From Ascidia mentula (Eukaryota; Chordata; Ascidiacea; Phlebobranchia; Ascidiidae): a DNA stretch of 64,000 nucleotides. Both the position numbers and the translations under genes were made by a program. Below the pieces are notes generated by a model. The model did no database searches and was not told the origin of the DNA. It saw nothing but the letters and a program-made list of their open reading frames with translations. Shown here piece after piece: positions 38,291 to 50,911 of the stretch (its first letter is position 1; every line of letters begins with the position of its first letter). The DNA lies in contig OX387203.1 in NCBI GenBank assembly GCA_947561715.1, positions 16,120,001 to 16,184,000 of the forward strand. The letters run 5' to 3'.

Positions 38291-39264
38291 CGTTTTAATT
38301 CAGATGTTTTCCTAAAACATTATCTCTGTTAGGAAGTATCGATACTCTGCCAAACTGAACGCAATTCAGCTGCAACGAATTTATGGTCACCAATACATTA
38401 GTGAAAAATACCATAACTTTATGTCACTAGCGCCGAGTCGACGGCTGTTTTGTGTGTAATTTTTAACAATAACCAATTCTAAATCAACCGTATAATCAAG
38501 CTAATTTCAAAACCTAAAACCTAAATTTTCAAACTTAAGCCAGAAAACGCGCACGTTAGCTTGCCTGCTATTTTAACAAAATGGTCTGCAGAGCGATATT
38601 ATTTGCAAAAATTATCAGCTTCGGACAGCAGTTTGCTGAGCACGCCATTTACTTGCTGAGCAGCGTGCTGTTCTGTCATTACGTGGCTTTACGCTTTATC
38701 GCCAATAACCGCTTCGCTGGATGTTATGGTGGAGTCACTGAAGCGATAAAACCTTTCACGCGTTCAACAACAGAGGAACGCGTTTCATGTTCATCGACAA
38801 AATATCACCAGTATTCGCATTTTAAAATAACACATTCGAAGACGTGAAATACATTTAAAGAATTACTAGAAAATAATTAGAATAACTCATCCTCGTCGTG
38901 TTAAGTTTGTCAGCCCCGGTTGTGTAAAATCCGACCAATCATTTAACCCAAAATATTACAACTTTTTGAAGGATCGTTGTTTGGAAGCACGAAGAAAAAT
39001 GCAATAAATGCAGTTGTCTTTTACTTAAAGTCTCCCGTTTTCGTTTGGGATTGTTATTAGTTTGAGTGAAAAACCCTTTCCACATTGTTAAAGTAAATGA
39101 GCATAGATGATAATATAAACGCCACCATTTTCTTTCACGTCCAAACTCCCGAAACCTTTTTTTTTGTAAAAATTAAGGGATGAAATCGTCACGTTTCATA
39201 TTTCTAGTTCATTTACATTTCAGTTATTTTGCTACTGTTGCTGCCATTCATATAACAATTTAAA
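38291..39264. other. 5' flank of SLC22 gene B
   Basis: No supported gene in this AT-rich stretch. The frame at 38581-38847 shows no recognisable domain. Confidence 0.35.
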
Positions 39265-40083
39265 TAGTCTGATCTTCTGGCATAAAATTAACGTACTGTG
39301 TTCTTACGACGTTTCGTAACGTAAACCACGCAACAACATTCAAAAGCACAAAAAAAGGTAGATGTTAACACCCTATCAAATCACGTGATGAAGGTTAAAA
39401 ATACACACACAGTTCTTTGTCATTGACACATGCGCTGTTTTTTTGTGGATATGGAGCGTCTCAACAAAGAGTCGCTTTGTATAGTCCAACTCTTTGTCGA
39501 GAACTCGGGCTTAACCGAAGGCAACTTCGTGCCCAAAAGTGTCACTGAATGCTGTCGTCTTGCTGGCATCTTTCGATGCGACGTCGCGGCCGTCAAGGCT
39601 CACGATTTCGCCGATGTGTCGCAGTCTTTGCAGGGTGTTGAATTCACCACTCCCTCTGGTTCAGAAGCCTCCGTAGCAATAGGTCGTGATATTAGACTTC
39701 GAATCGGTGACACTTGGTCCAGAAGCTGCCTTCGATAAATCCTCTTTCTCGACGAAGAGTTGGACCACACCAAACAGCTCTTTCATGAGACGCTCCATAT
39801 CCACAAAAAACAGCGGATTTGTCAATGACGAAGAATAGAGCGTATATTTTCGGGCAGTATTCGACAGTTTGTTGTAAATTGTTGCGCCTCCTGCAGTGTG
39901 TTTTTTTGCCTTCGTCACGTGATTTGATAAGCGGTGTTAACGTGTACTTTGTTCTTTTTGCGCTTCTGAATGTTATTGTGTGGTTTACGTTTGAATTGTG
40001 GTATCAAACCTTAATGAAGTCTAGCCGTGTGGCAGACGAAACGTTGAAAGAATACAGTACGTTAATTTTATGCCAGAAATCAG
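39265..40083. mobile_element. Inverted-repeat element, Penelope-like arrangement
   Basis: Outer ends are inverted: GATCTTCTGGCATAAAATTA then ACGTACTG at the left, and CAGTACGTTAATTTTATGCC then AGAAATC at the right. TCACGTGAT and GTTAACACC words also pair. Inside, a second inverted pair (39435-39510 against about 39740-39830) makes both strands encode FFVDMERL, then VQLFVE. The end sequences resemble those at 11142-12137, so this looks like two head-to-head partial copies of one family. Confidence 0.6.
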
Positions 40084-40557
40084 TTTATTTTTAATTACAT
40101 TTTAGTTCTTCATTTCATAATAAAAAGATTTTATTTGACGTTTAAAATTAACACATCTGAAGACAAACAAATACTTAAATTTGAACTTCAATACACTCAA
40201 TTTGAAGAACCTCAATTTGTTAAAAATACATTATAAATATTGCTTGGAGCGTGAAACGGTTAAATCGCTTTGCGATAATATTTGTAAGATGAAAAACTTA
40301 CGAAAAGACATAAAATACGCTGAAAAATCGATTTTACAACAAAAAAGCACAGTTGGACTTGTGCAAACACGGAGCGTACTTTGGCACGTCTAAAGTAGAT
40401 TGCGGCACCGAGAAGTTCGACAGCTTGATAGAAGCTTTGATTGTGACGTCATCAAAATGCGTCAAATTTTTCATGTTTTATATTAAAAGATTCGCTAAAA
40501 TTCATGGAGGACAATAGTTTAAAGCGTTTTACTGACAAATAACAACACAAAATAAAA
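40084..40557. other. Intergenic, nothing recognised
   Basis: Short AT-rich gap between the inverted-repeat element and the 3' end of the kinase gene. A short frame at 40181-40393 has no motif. Confidence 0.35.
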
Positions 40558-43500
40558 TCAGTTTTGATTTTGCTTGCCGTGATTTTGAAGCCTTTGCACC
40601 AATTCCTTGTAGTAAGGATCCTGCTTGCCATGAGCTGACTTTACGATTTCTATGGCGTTTTCAAGATATCTTCGACTCATTTTGATTTTTCCAACCACCT
40701 CTTCAGTTTCAGATATCCACACCCACCACTGGCCTATCCACTTGGCCTTGTCTCCTTTTTGTAAGGCTGGTAACTTTTCTCTTTTTTGGACAAGTTCGAC
40801 CATACGTGGAATGACGTAATCAGTAGATATCTCGCTGGACAAAAAACAGGCAGTCGTAAATGAAAGGATTTGCAAAAAAATCCATGCAGCAAAACTGCAT
40901 CAAAATCAAGTTTTCCTGGCGACCCCAACTTGCAATAGTACGTGAAATATGTACATGATTAAGGCACTTCAATTTATAACTACCGTTTATTGCTTATACA
41001 GCTAAAGTATTAGGAAAAAAGGGACAACACGACACCAAGTCCATAAATTTTCGATTCGTTGGGAAGTTTACATGACAACAGGGATTACCACAAAACTCAC
41101 CGAAGGGGGGATTTCAGGAAATCGCCTGAATTTTCCTGACACATTTTGCTCATCTCCTTCACGTATATTTCCATCCCCATAACCGTGTTCTGGTGATTGT
41201 TCGGATGAACATAGGCCAGTTGGGCGACCTCGAAGAACAGAATTGCTTCCAAAAACTTTTTCTCGTTCCTTCGTCGATTCGCGGCGCCCTTTAACAAGGG
41301 AACTTTCGTATTCGAGTTGGAGTTGATGAATTCTAACACTTTTCCAGCTGTTTCTCTAGCGTGATTGTACTGATGCGCCTCCAGCATTTGTTTGTAGGTT
41401 TGTATTAACTCCCGACCTTGAAAACATGTTCTTTGCTGAGGGGAAACGTTAAGATTTCTGATTCACAAAATCATAAAAATCAACTTGAAATTCACTAAAT
41501 ATTTGAGAAACGAAGTTTCAATTATTTCCAAAATCTGTAAATCTGTTTGGTGTAAAGCCAAGTTTTTGTGGTTAGTCCTGACAAATACACGAATCAACAT
41601 AAAATCGTACCTTTTCCTTGTTCGAACATCTGATCGAAATTAAGAATGTTGGGTTTTGAAGACGACAAGTTGGACGAGGCTGGGGATTAACACAGAATAA
41701 ATATTTTGTGCGTGAAAGTTGTTGGTTTTTGTGTTCGTGACTGTTTTAGGGAAAGCAATAAACGTAATATACTGCATGTAACTTGTGGTTACACCAGCAC
41801 CGTTGTTCTGTATATTACAATTCAATGTTGTTATGTCACTCTCTAGTTAGGGTTCGGGTCAGTTTCATAAACTAGTCCTTTGATACCGAACCTTTTTGTG
41901 GTTGCGTACCACTTGGAGGTAAAACAATTTCGACGCGTACCACCTAGTTGTGTGTTACAGAGTAACCTAGGTGATGAAGTAATAAACATTTTGAGATCAG
42001 AATTTTTGAATTCGAACTGATCCGCACCATCTGGAATGCCGTCGCGTACCACTAGTAGTAGCGTACCACCGGTTGGAAAACACTGACTTAGTCAGTGACA
42101 TTGCTTACGCGAGACCAAGTAACGGCGGTTGTTATCGCGCAAAAATTACGTAAGGATAAGAGCACAATTTTCGAACAAGTTATATCCGCCGTTTAAAGTT
42201 TATGCCGGGCCGCTGTAGTCAACGAAAGCCCGACAGGCCGATATTTCAAACATTGTTTAAATTTCATGCATTGCCTTGATATTCTTACTTTGGGCAGAAG
42301 GCGGAGAAGGCGGAAATGTGGATTTCTGTTGAGTTGAAGGCTCTGAAAGCAACAATGACATGCAAAATTACGACGCATTTTCGCAGTAAGCAAGAGCTAT
42401 GGTTTGCAGAATTGTCAAACACTTGTGTACCTGAAAAGCACAAGTCTTCGTTTCCATAATTAGATGGAGGTCGGTCAACATTCTGTTGTACAGGAACTAA
42501 AACACAGTAAAAATTATGTGTCGGTTGATCATCATGCGTTCGAGTAATTTAATGAGGTGCCCAAATACATTCTTCACCTGGCAACAAAACACTGCATTCC
42601 AAATGACTTACGCTTTTATATTGAAACAAGCGACAATACTAAACTTAAAACACAGGTAACTGTATACAATACAAAAGTGGGATATTTCTACAACAAAAGA
42701 AGTTCTTTAACATGTGCAATCATAACAGTAACACGGTCTCTAACCACTGAAATTTGCTGTGGGAAACGAGTAGGGAGCTTCTTGCATCCGAATCAGCTCA
42801 TTCTCTTTCAACGTTTCAGCACTTTCTGAAAAAGTTGGTCTGGAAGTCGGTGGGTTCGGGGTTCGAATCCCGCGTGGTGCAGGTCTTGGAAGACTGGAGT
42901 TGCCTGTTTGAAATGACTTTGTTACAAATTACCGCGTATAAGAGATTATCAAAATAACAAAGGAAACGATAGTTGAGAACAGTTCATTCACGAAAACCTA
43001 TATTCATAAAATTTTACATCACAACTTATGCTTAACGCTCTAACGACTGAAGAACGGGGGTGTATTTTGGTCAAGGTAAGCCCAGGGATGAGAGCTCAAA
43101 GCTCACCAGGTGCTTAATTTTTCAAATCTCGCTCCGACTTATCGGTTAAAATGGCTGATTCAGCTTGACTGCGATGCCAGTGAACCTAATAAACATACGA
43201 CTGTTAAGATCGCCAAGTAAGGGCATGCGATCATGCCTTGTCATGTTATACCGTGAAACATATCTGTGTTGACGAATCAAACAATTACGTACTTTTTAAT
43301 ATAATGTCATATCGCCTTGGATTGACAAGAGGCGGCGAAGGTGCCCTCAGTTAACGGTTCATTGGCTTTGTCCGCTTGCAAATGTGTTGTCCTTCACGCG
43401 TCCGCGTGCCAACAAGCTGTCCTTATGTTAGAATAAAGAAGCCCACGTACGAATTACCCAGGAATCCCATCTATATAAGTGTATAACAATATTTTTCAAC

Positions 43501-46068
43501 GCCTAATGTGTTATTTGTTCTCTCATTTTGTCAGAAATTTTATTCGAAAAAGTGTCAAGGATTTGGGTCTGTGCGGCCGTTTTATTAAACCGATATCTGC
43601 AATTGAAATGAGTGACATATGTCAGTTAAAGGGTTGTTACTTTTGTGGACAAACAACTTACTTGTTGTTGGAGAGTTAATGTTTAAAGATTGAATTGAAA
43701 TTGGTGTTTTGGGGTTGGTCTCGTCTGGAAACAATAAAATATACAATTAATTACTCCTGCATTGTTCGGTAAAAAATTGAAATTTGTTTCAAATGGAAAA
43801 CGTTCGTAGACATCTTAATTGTGTTACCGCTACCATACGGCTATGGCATGCGCAATGAATTGCAAGAAAAAAGCATAGCAGTTCCTATACAAACACCGCC
43901 AGACAGCGCAAGTACCTGACGCGTCTCCGCCATCAGCGACGATCTCTCTGTCAGCTGTCGGTCGCGATGATGTCATCACGCGAGATTGCGCCATTGAAAA
44001 CCCGGCGCCAGTAAACGGGGCTTTCCCGCCTGCGAAAGTAAAGTCTTACTGTGAAAGAGGAAACAGAACCACCGTGTTAAGTCAAGCGTGAAACATATGC
44101 GGATAACTCAAAATTAAACAACAATTTTGACACAGGACAAACATATGCATTATATATTCTATAACTCCACCAGCCTAAATCCAGCAAACAAAACACAGTT
44201 GACATTTTAGTGAATATTTCGCAAAAATTATACCAGAATGAAGCAAGTTGACAAAATTATGCAGTATCTTGGACCAGGTCCTTAAACATGTTATGTTTGA
44301 AATTTTTTATGCACCTTGGCACCAAATGTACATCCACCAAAAAGTCAACTTAAACTGTGGTTGCAACTCTAACCAATACAAATTGCTCTAGGATCTATTT
44401 TTTTAAATTTGAAGTAAGATTGTGTCAACAAACTTCGTTGTACATAGGAACAAACAGTTGTGTTCTTTGATATAAAATGTTGCACAATTAATAACTTACC
44501 TGAGTCAGTAAAACATTTCCTTACAGGGTCAAACTCATGCAGAGGAGAAGTATTGTGTTCTGTAAATGTGGGTGTGGAAAATTGCATTTCCTTCTGAATT
44601 TGAGATACTTGCAATGTGATTGCAGAAATATCTTGCAACATGAAAAGTTCCCCAAGCTTTTTACTAAAAAAATATTTGTATGTATATAAGTCAGTAATAA
44701 TTTTGGGCTTGAAAAGTTAATCAAGCTTTTTTCTAGAAACATATTTTACACTGTTTAAAAATCATTTTCTTAAAACTTAATTGGTAAAAGCATACTTCGA
44801 ATCCAAAAAAGGAAACCAGAGCTAAAATGCCGTTGATCATATTAAGTAGATACTTCGTACATACTTTGAACATATTCATATTAAATAGAAAACAAATACA
44901 AAACACTTCTTTTCAAAATATTCCACAAACAGTTGTTAATTTGACGGAAAATGGCAAAATGGTTTTATCTAAAATGAAATTGACTTTTACAAATAAAGTT
45001 CGACAAAATAGTATATTTGTACCTGACAAAGGACATATTGGCCCGTGTTGCTGGATTGTGTTGCCAACATTCCTGTATTACGGCTAATATTAGATCAACA
45101 ATTTCATTTTCCTCAGGTGTTGTATCTTCTTTTATCTCAGAAACACTTATTGAAGGACGTTTGCCACCCATGATTGCATCAATGTAATTATCAAGTGATG
45201 TGGAACCCATCGGATATTTTTGGAACAGTATAAAATACACAACCATGGCAAAACTGAAGACATCATCTTCTTTAGTGATGGTTGCCAATGGGTTGGAAAG
45301 TAATTTTGGAGATGCAAAGGTTTTTGTATACTCCCTATGCTTCCTGCTGGAACTCATTGCTGTTGTTGTACTGACACCGGTGATTGTTGACAACTTGGCA
45401 CTTCCAAAATCACCAACTTTGCAGATTAAATGTGCGTTGATAAAGACATTTTCTGGCTTAATATCACCATGAGTCATCCTTTTTTTCCCTGGGATATTGT
45501 GGATGAAAGCCAGGGCTTTGGAAATATCAAAACTCATTCTAAGTTGCAACCCTGGTCTGAGCTTAACATGAGAATTCTGAAGCAGGGTACCAAGGTTACC
45601 ACCTGCCATGTATTCCATTACAAGGGCCATGGCATTGGGCCATTCTGTCCATCCATACAAACGGACAATGTTGTCATGGTTGGCATTTTCAAGCATTTTA
45701 ATTTCATCAGAAATTCTGCAAAAATTATTTTAAACATCAACTTTTTTGTCAAAGCACATAAAATCACAGTTAAAACCAATTTATCAAATAAATAAGCCAA
45801 GTTTCTTTCAAAAGATGCCTGAATAAGTGCTGCAGAAATTAAATTTTATTTTTTCTTTGGCTCTGTCACTTTATATCACCACAAGCATTACAAACCTGTT
45901 TTTAATGTTTATCTTGTCTTTTTTCCCACCTTGAACCCCAAAGCATTTAAGTGCAACTTTTCCAAAATTTTGAATGTCACCTAGCAACACAGTGCCCACC
46001 AAACCTGAACCAAGTTCTCCATCATCTGTGTTGAGACAGCGGATTTCTGTCACATCATATCCCGTCAT
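40558..46068 (-). CDS. RIP-like serine/threonine kinase with helical C-terminus
   Basis: Exons: 45896-46068, 45023-45715, 44500-44663, 43662-43724, 42431-42496, 42289-42342, 41611-41679, 41101-41416 and 40558-40834. Phases close on 625 codons (624 aa). The kinase domain occupies roughly residues 10-290: GSGLVG loop at 20-25, VALK lysine at 41, HGDIKPEN catalytic loop at 140-147 (Arg of HRD is Gly, the Asp is kept) and GDFGSAKL at 159-166. The APE motif reads SPK. The short middle exons are Ser/Pro-rich and look disordered (STFPPSPPSAQ). The C-terminus is helical (LIQTYKQMLEAHQYNHARE, KFLEAILFFEVAQLAYVHP), possibly TPR-like. The fold resembles RIP/TKL kinases, but I cannot name the orthologue. 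Introns contain hAT-like and SINE-like fragments. Confidence 0.85.
41840..42085 (-). repeat. hAT-like element fragment in kinase intron
   Basis: In reverse complement it starts CAGTGTTTTCCAACCGGTGG, followed by several GGTACGC words, as in hAT non-autonomous elements. A related fragment is at 5547-5625. The opposite end is not found. Confidence 0.45.
43030..43290 (+). repeat. SINE-like fragment in kinase intron
   Basis: Shares GACTTATCGG, GCGATGCCAGTGAACC and TGCCTTGTCATG words with 29760-30110. The tRNA-like head is not clear here. Confidence 0.4.
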
Positions 46069-46533
46069 TTTGAAAACTGCAAAAAAGAAATGTAATCACA
46101 AACTCAACAAACATTATAGGCAAAGAAAACTCCAAGCAATAGGACATCAATAAATAGAAAATATAATGTTACCTTGATCTAGTCTAGTGTACAATCATAA
46201 ATACTATTATAACCTCAAATAAACCTTTTCATCTTAATCGGTTTTCCATGAAGCAAGGTTACAATCCAATAATTAAAACCAACATGAATATATAACAAAA
46301 AATACTTGAAAGTAAAGCAGATAATGTTTCAAAAATGTGAAACACAAAAACAAACCTTCTGAAAGGCAGAAGCAGAATCAATAGTTTAGAAACCAAATCA
46401 TTGTTGCACCAGGGGCAAAAACAACGGCTTTAACAAGGCATTACATATACTTGATTTTTTGTTACTTTATTACACTTTAACAAACCACAAACAAGTTCCT
46501 CTCCCAGCATTTGCAAAACATGTGGGCTAAAGA

Positions 46534-46601
46534 CAGACCGGTAACACCGTTTTCTCCAGTATATGGCGCTATTTTACTCCAGTAAATACGTTACCGGTCT
46601 G
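46534..46601. repeat. Short inverted repeat
   Basis: Arms CAGACCGGTAAC and GTTACCGGTCTG flank a 44-bp spacer that contains TCCAGTA twice. It may be a tiny MITE or a chance palindrome, and lies between the kinase promoter and the MULE. Confidence 0.55.
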
Positions 46602-46699
46602 CCGTTAGCTCCAAGAAAAAGCAATTAGTTTGTTTAGTTGCGTTACGCATGATCAACCACAATGCTTTTCTCAACTCGTGCCGTATTTTCAGCATGCCT

Positions 46700-46708
46700 T
46701 TTTCATCA
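46700..46708. other. 9-bp target duplication, left
   Basis: TTTTCATCA directly abuts the first base of the MULE. An identical 9-mer abuts its last base at 57976-57984. Confidence 0.9.
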
Positions 46709-46869
46709 GGTAGATACATTGACCACATAACGGGGGCATCGACGCAAACCAGATTATGACGTCACAATCGCTTTTAACAATGGACAAGGTTGTGCGTGCG
46801 TCAAATGTGCGTGAAGTGCGCTGTAGTCTGAAACGTGTCAACTGAACCGTGAATGTTTTGAAGAATATA
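46709..46869 (+). repeat. MULE terminal inverted repeat, left unique part
   Basis: About 161 bp matching the reverse complement of 57816-57975 almost base for base, including CATAACGGGGGCATCGACGC and GTGAAGTGCGCTGTAGTCTG. It leads into the minisatellite at an AGAATATAATGTGGG junction present on both sides. Confidence 0.9.
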
Positions 46870-47205
46870 ATGTGGGTTGGGCCTAGATTTCAGTTATGGT
46901 GTAGCCTGGAAGCATTAAATACTGTAATGTGGGTTGGGCCTAGATTTCAGTTATGGTGTAGCCTGGAAGCATTAAATACTGTAATGTGGGTTGGGCCTAG
47001 ATTTCAGTTATGGTGTAGCCTGGAAGCATTAAATACTGTAATGTGGGTTGGGCCTAGATTTCAGTTATGGTGTAGCCTGGAAGCATTAAATACTGTAATG
47101 TGGGTTGGGCCTAGATTTCAGTTATGGTGTAGCGTGGAAGCATTAAATACTGTAATGTGGGTTGGGCCTAGATTTCAGTTATGGTGTAGCCTGGAAGCAT
47201 TAAAT
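46870..47205 (+). repeat. 57-bp minisatellite, left array (6 units)
   Basis: The unit begins ATGTGGGTTGGGCCTAGATT and ends with GGAAGCATTAAATACTGTA. Successive starts are at 46870, 46927, 46984, 47041, 47098 and 47155, an exact 57-bp period. The units are nearly identical. The last is cut by the LINE at ATTAAAT. Confidence 0.95.
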
Positions 47206-50200
47206 TTGGTACGTCACAAAATTCTATAATATTTACTTATGTAGTTGTATGTTTGTTATATATTTTGTGTCAATGATTTCATTATTAGTAATTCCTCCTC
47301 ATGATGGCCCAGTTTAAAACTAAGTCCCCAGACCTATGTTTTTTGGCTAGTAATGAACACACCCACTCACAGTACTATGATCATGCATCACTGGATATGA
47401 CACTGAGAAATATGTTGAAGAATGATCTATATATTATCCACATTAACATTTGCAGTTTAAAAAAACACAAAGATGATTTAGAGAATTGGATATCAAATAT
47501 GTCTAAAATTCCTGATATAATAATGATAACCGAAACGAGAATGAAGCATAGTGTTATTTACACCACAGATATTGAATGGTATGAATTTTGCCACATTGAC
47601 ACAGTTTCTAATGCGGGTGGTGTAGGAATGTACATTAAACAGTCACTTTCATATCACATAAGGCATGACATCACACTCCTTTGTCAAGATAGTGAAAACT
47701 TATGGGTTGAATTATCACTTAAGAAACAACAAATTGTCCTTGGTGTAATATACAGACATCCCACATACTCTCATGACTCATTCCAAGATGCACTTTCCCA
47801 AACCCTACATGATCTTAATAAACATAATATTCCAGTTTATATTGGTGGTGATTTTAACATTGATTTGATGAAACATAACAGTTCTGACTCAGTGCGCAAT
47901 TTCATAGATACCCTTGCCTCGTACAGTTATACACCTCTGATATGCCAACCTACCAGGATAACTCCCCACAGTGCAACTCTTATTGATAATTTTTTCTCTA
48001 GTAATTCCAATGTAAAGTTTAAATCTGGTATTATTACAACAGACATATCTGACCATCTTGGAATATTTATTATACTCCACACAGTAGCCCTCAGTAAACC
48101 ACTAGAGAAAATACTTGTTAGAGATATGCAACATTTTTCTGCCCCAAACCTAATGCAAGACATAAACTTTCTGATCGAAAGCTTAACTCATTCCAACCAA
48201 AACCCTATTGATCAATTCACTCATTTTGTCCAAAACTTTATTTCCATTTTACAACATCATGCACCAATATCCCACCTGTCCAGAAGAAGAAGGAAACTAG
48301 CACAGAAACCATGGATAAGCAAAGCTATATACACTTCCATTAAGAAAAAAAATAGACTTTTTCACATGTTATGCAAATCACATTTTTCCAGTATTAGCAA
48401 ATACAACCAATATAAGGCATACAGAAACCGTTTGAACCATGTAATGAAACAAGCAAAAATCATTTTTTACAAGAAAAAACTAAAAGGTAGTGAAAAAGAC
48501 ATTGCTGGAATATGGAAAATAATCAACAGTATATTGCAGCGTAAACAGTCCAAACCCCATAAACCCACTGTTGTAAGAACAAACCATGGCAATATGTCAC
48601 ATGACCCTTTAATTATATCGAACACTTTTAATTCCTTCTTTGCCAGCATAGGAAATAGCATTGCACTCTCCATACCGTCCCCAGATAAACCCCTCCCAGC
48701 TGTTGCTTTAAGTGGCAATGTGTCTTCATCCTTCTTCTTCTATGAAACAACACCACACGAGATAGAAATGTGTATATCCCTTTTAGATGCAACAAAATCG
48801 GTACCATCTCATGATATCCCCATTAGGTTCATTAAGCTAGTTAAATACATAATTTCACCCTTTCTGTCGGAGGTGTATAACTGGTGTATTCGTAATGGAC
48901 AATATCCTGTAGTTCTTAAGTCGGCAGAAGTAATTCCCATACACAAAAATGGTTCTGTGAGTGAGTGCACTAATTACAGGCCAATATCATTATTGTCCCC
49001 TTTTGCAAAAATTTTTGAAAAAATTATTCACAGCCGCCTATATAACTACCTTTGAAAAAAGTAAGTTAATTTCACAGCATCAATACGGATTTAGAAGCAA
49101 ACATTCCACGTCACTCGCCATTTACGACATTTACGAGAAGCTCTTAGAATCTTTTGACAATAAACAGTTTACATGCGCCATTTTTCTAGACCTGTCTAAG
49201 GCATTCGACACCGTAAATCACGAGAAGTTGTTGGAAAAGTTAGAGCGCCAGTATGGAATTAGGGGAAATACCCTACACTTAATCCACAGTTACCTTGTAG
49301 GTAGAAGTCAATGCACTAGAATAGGAAATTCTGTGTCGGATATTAAACCCATAACATGCGGTTGCCCACAGGGTTCGCCATTAGCTCCTTTACTTTTTTT
49401 ATTGTACATCAATGACCTTCCGCAAGTATCCTCTTTTACAACCAAATTGTTTGCTGACGACACGGTTCTTTCAATGACCTCCCCTTCACTTATTGACTTA
49501 CAATCCCGTGTTAACGAACAACTCACAAATGTTGACAACTGGTTAAGGCACAATCGACTTTCTCTCAACATTCGGAAAACAAAGTTCCTATTGTTTTCCC
49601 CTTCCACCTCAAGCACTGGCAATTTCACCGTCACCATTGGTCATGAAAAACTTTTGCGATCAGATAATATTAAGTACCTCGGTGTATACATTGATGACAA
49701 ACTAACCTGGACAACTCACATTCACTATTTAGAAAAGAAATTGTCACAAGCATGCGGCACTTTTTTTCAGTTGCGAAGTAATCTTGACGTCAAAACGTTG
49801 AGAAACGTTTGCTATTCATTTGTATATTCCCATATTCAGTACGCTATCGGTGCTTGGGGTGGAGGATCGGCACTCTCACTGAAAAAACTCAACACCATTC
49901 ATAATAACATACTCCGCTCCATAACCTTTAGTTCCTTTCAAAGCCATGTCACGCCATTATATAAGAAATTAGATCTCACAAAAATTGGAGACATTTACCA
50001 ACTCGAACTGGCCAAAGTAATGCACGATTTCCATACCGGCAATCTACCGGCCTCCTACAACTCCTTATTTTCGTTAGTAGGCACAGTGCACGATCATTTC
50101 ACAAGAAATGCATCGAAAAAGAACTTATTTCACCCAAGAGTTAACACCACCTTCGGCTTACGTATGCTAAAACATAGGGGCCCACAGATATGGGAGGAAA

Positions 50201-50911
50201 TAAACCCTTCCATTAGATCGCTCTCCCGTCCATCATTTAAAAAAAAAATCCCCCAATATTTCACATCTCAGTATTAACTTCCTTTTTCATCCACCCTGTT
50301 AGCAGTCCGTTTTTCCCTTTTTTCTTGTAGTCCTCCTGTCGTTTATTGCGTTTCTTCTGTCTTTTTTTTATGGTGTTTTTATTTGTGTTTTTATGTATAT
50401 TCCACTGTACACTCTACGCCTAAATGAACAATTTACTGCCGTAGGATCCGTTGTTGTTTCAGACCTAGGAGCGCTGCACACCAACATCACAACGTGCGAT
50501 TGATCATCAGCAAGACCTACGATGATTCAACAAGCGCAACCTCCATACGATCCCGACCATCTCCAACCAAAACCACCACGTTTGGACTGTCCTCGGGACG
50601 TTAAGGTCTGTCGATGTGGATCAAAGGAAACGTTCTGAGAACCGAGTTGGCGTTTGCGTTTCGATGGGTTTTGCTTTGGCCAGCACGCACCTTGTCGTCA
50701 CATGCAGCTTGTCGCAACCCATCACCTCCCAGTGCGACTGGCTGCGATCCTACGGCAGACGGTGATTCTCCGTGAGGAAATCATCTTTACATGGGTGCCT
50801 GACTCGATAACCTTTATGGTTTTATCGGTGCCCATGCCATTTCATTTCCTTGTATATTGTTCGTCGCGTAGTTGCTTTTCTCGCAAAATAAACATGATTT
50901 GATTTGATTTG
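47206..50911 (+). mobile_element. LINE retrotransposon nested in the minisatellite
   Basis: Non-LTR element of the jockey/CR1 group by its layout: APE-type endonuclease then reverse transcriptase, with no recognisable ORF1. It interrupts a 57-bp unit. ATTAAAT occurs at 47199-47205 and again at 50912-50918, a 7-bp target duplication, although one copy could partly be microhomology with the tail. The 3' end is a short TGATT repeat rather than poly(A). The tail (50640-50830) is shared with relics at 24701-24960 and 32290-32460. Confidence 0.9.
47301..50277 (+). pseudogene. LINE endonuclease-reverse transcriptase with frameshift
   Basis: From ATG at 47301 the protein shows endonuclease motifs HINICSL, TETRM, YRHP, GGDFNID and SDH in order, then a spacer and RT: NYRPISLLSPFAKIFEKII, QYGFRSKHST, LDLSKAFDTVNH, CPQGSPLAPLLFLLYINDL and the catalytic FADD. 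The first frame stops at TGA (49053) just after SRLYNYL, and the RT continues in the next frame. One extra T in CTACCTTTGAAAAAAG explains the break. It ends at 50277 after QIWEEINPSIRSLSR. Otherwise the coding sequence is intact, so the insertion looks recent. Confidence 0.92.

Noticed and set aside
42835..42900. tRNA-like GGGTTCGAATCCC stem-loop, also near 7200, 15090 and 32295
   Set aside because: Only the T-arm-like hairpin is present. No acceptor stem, D arm or anticodon arm can be paired, so these are at best SINE or LINE-tail fragments.
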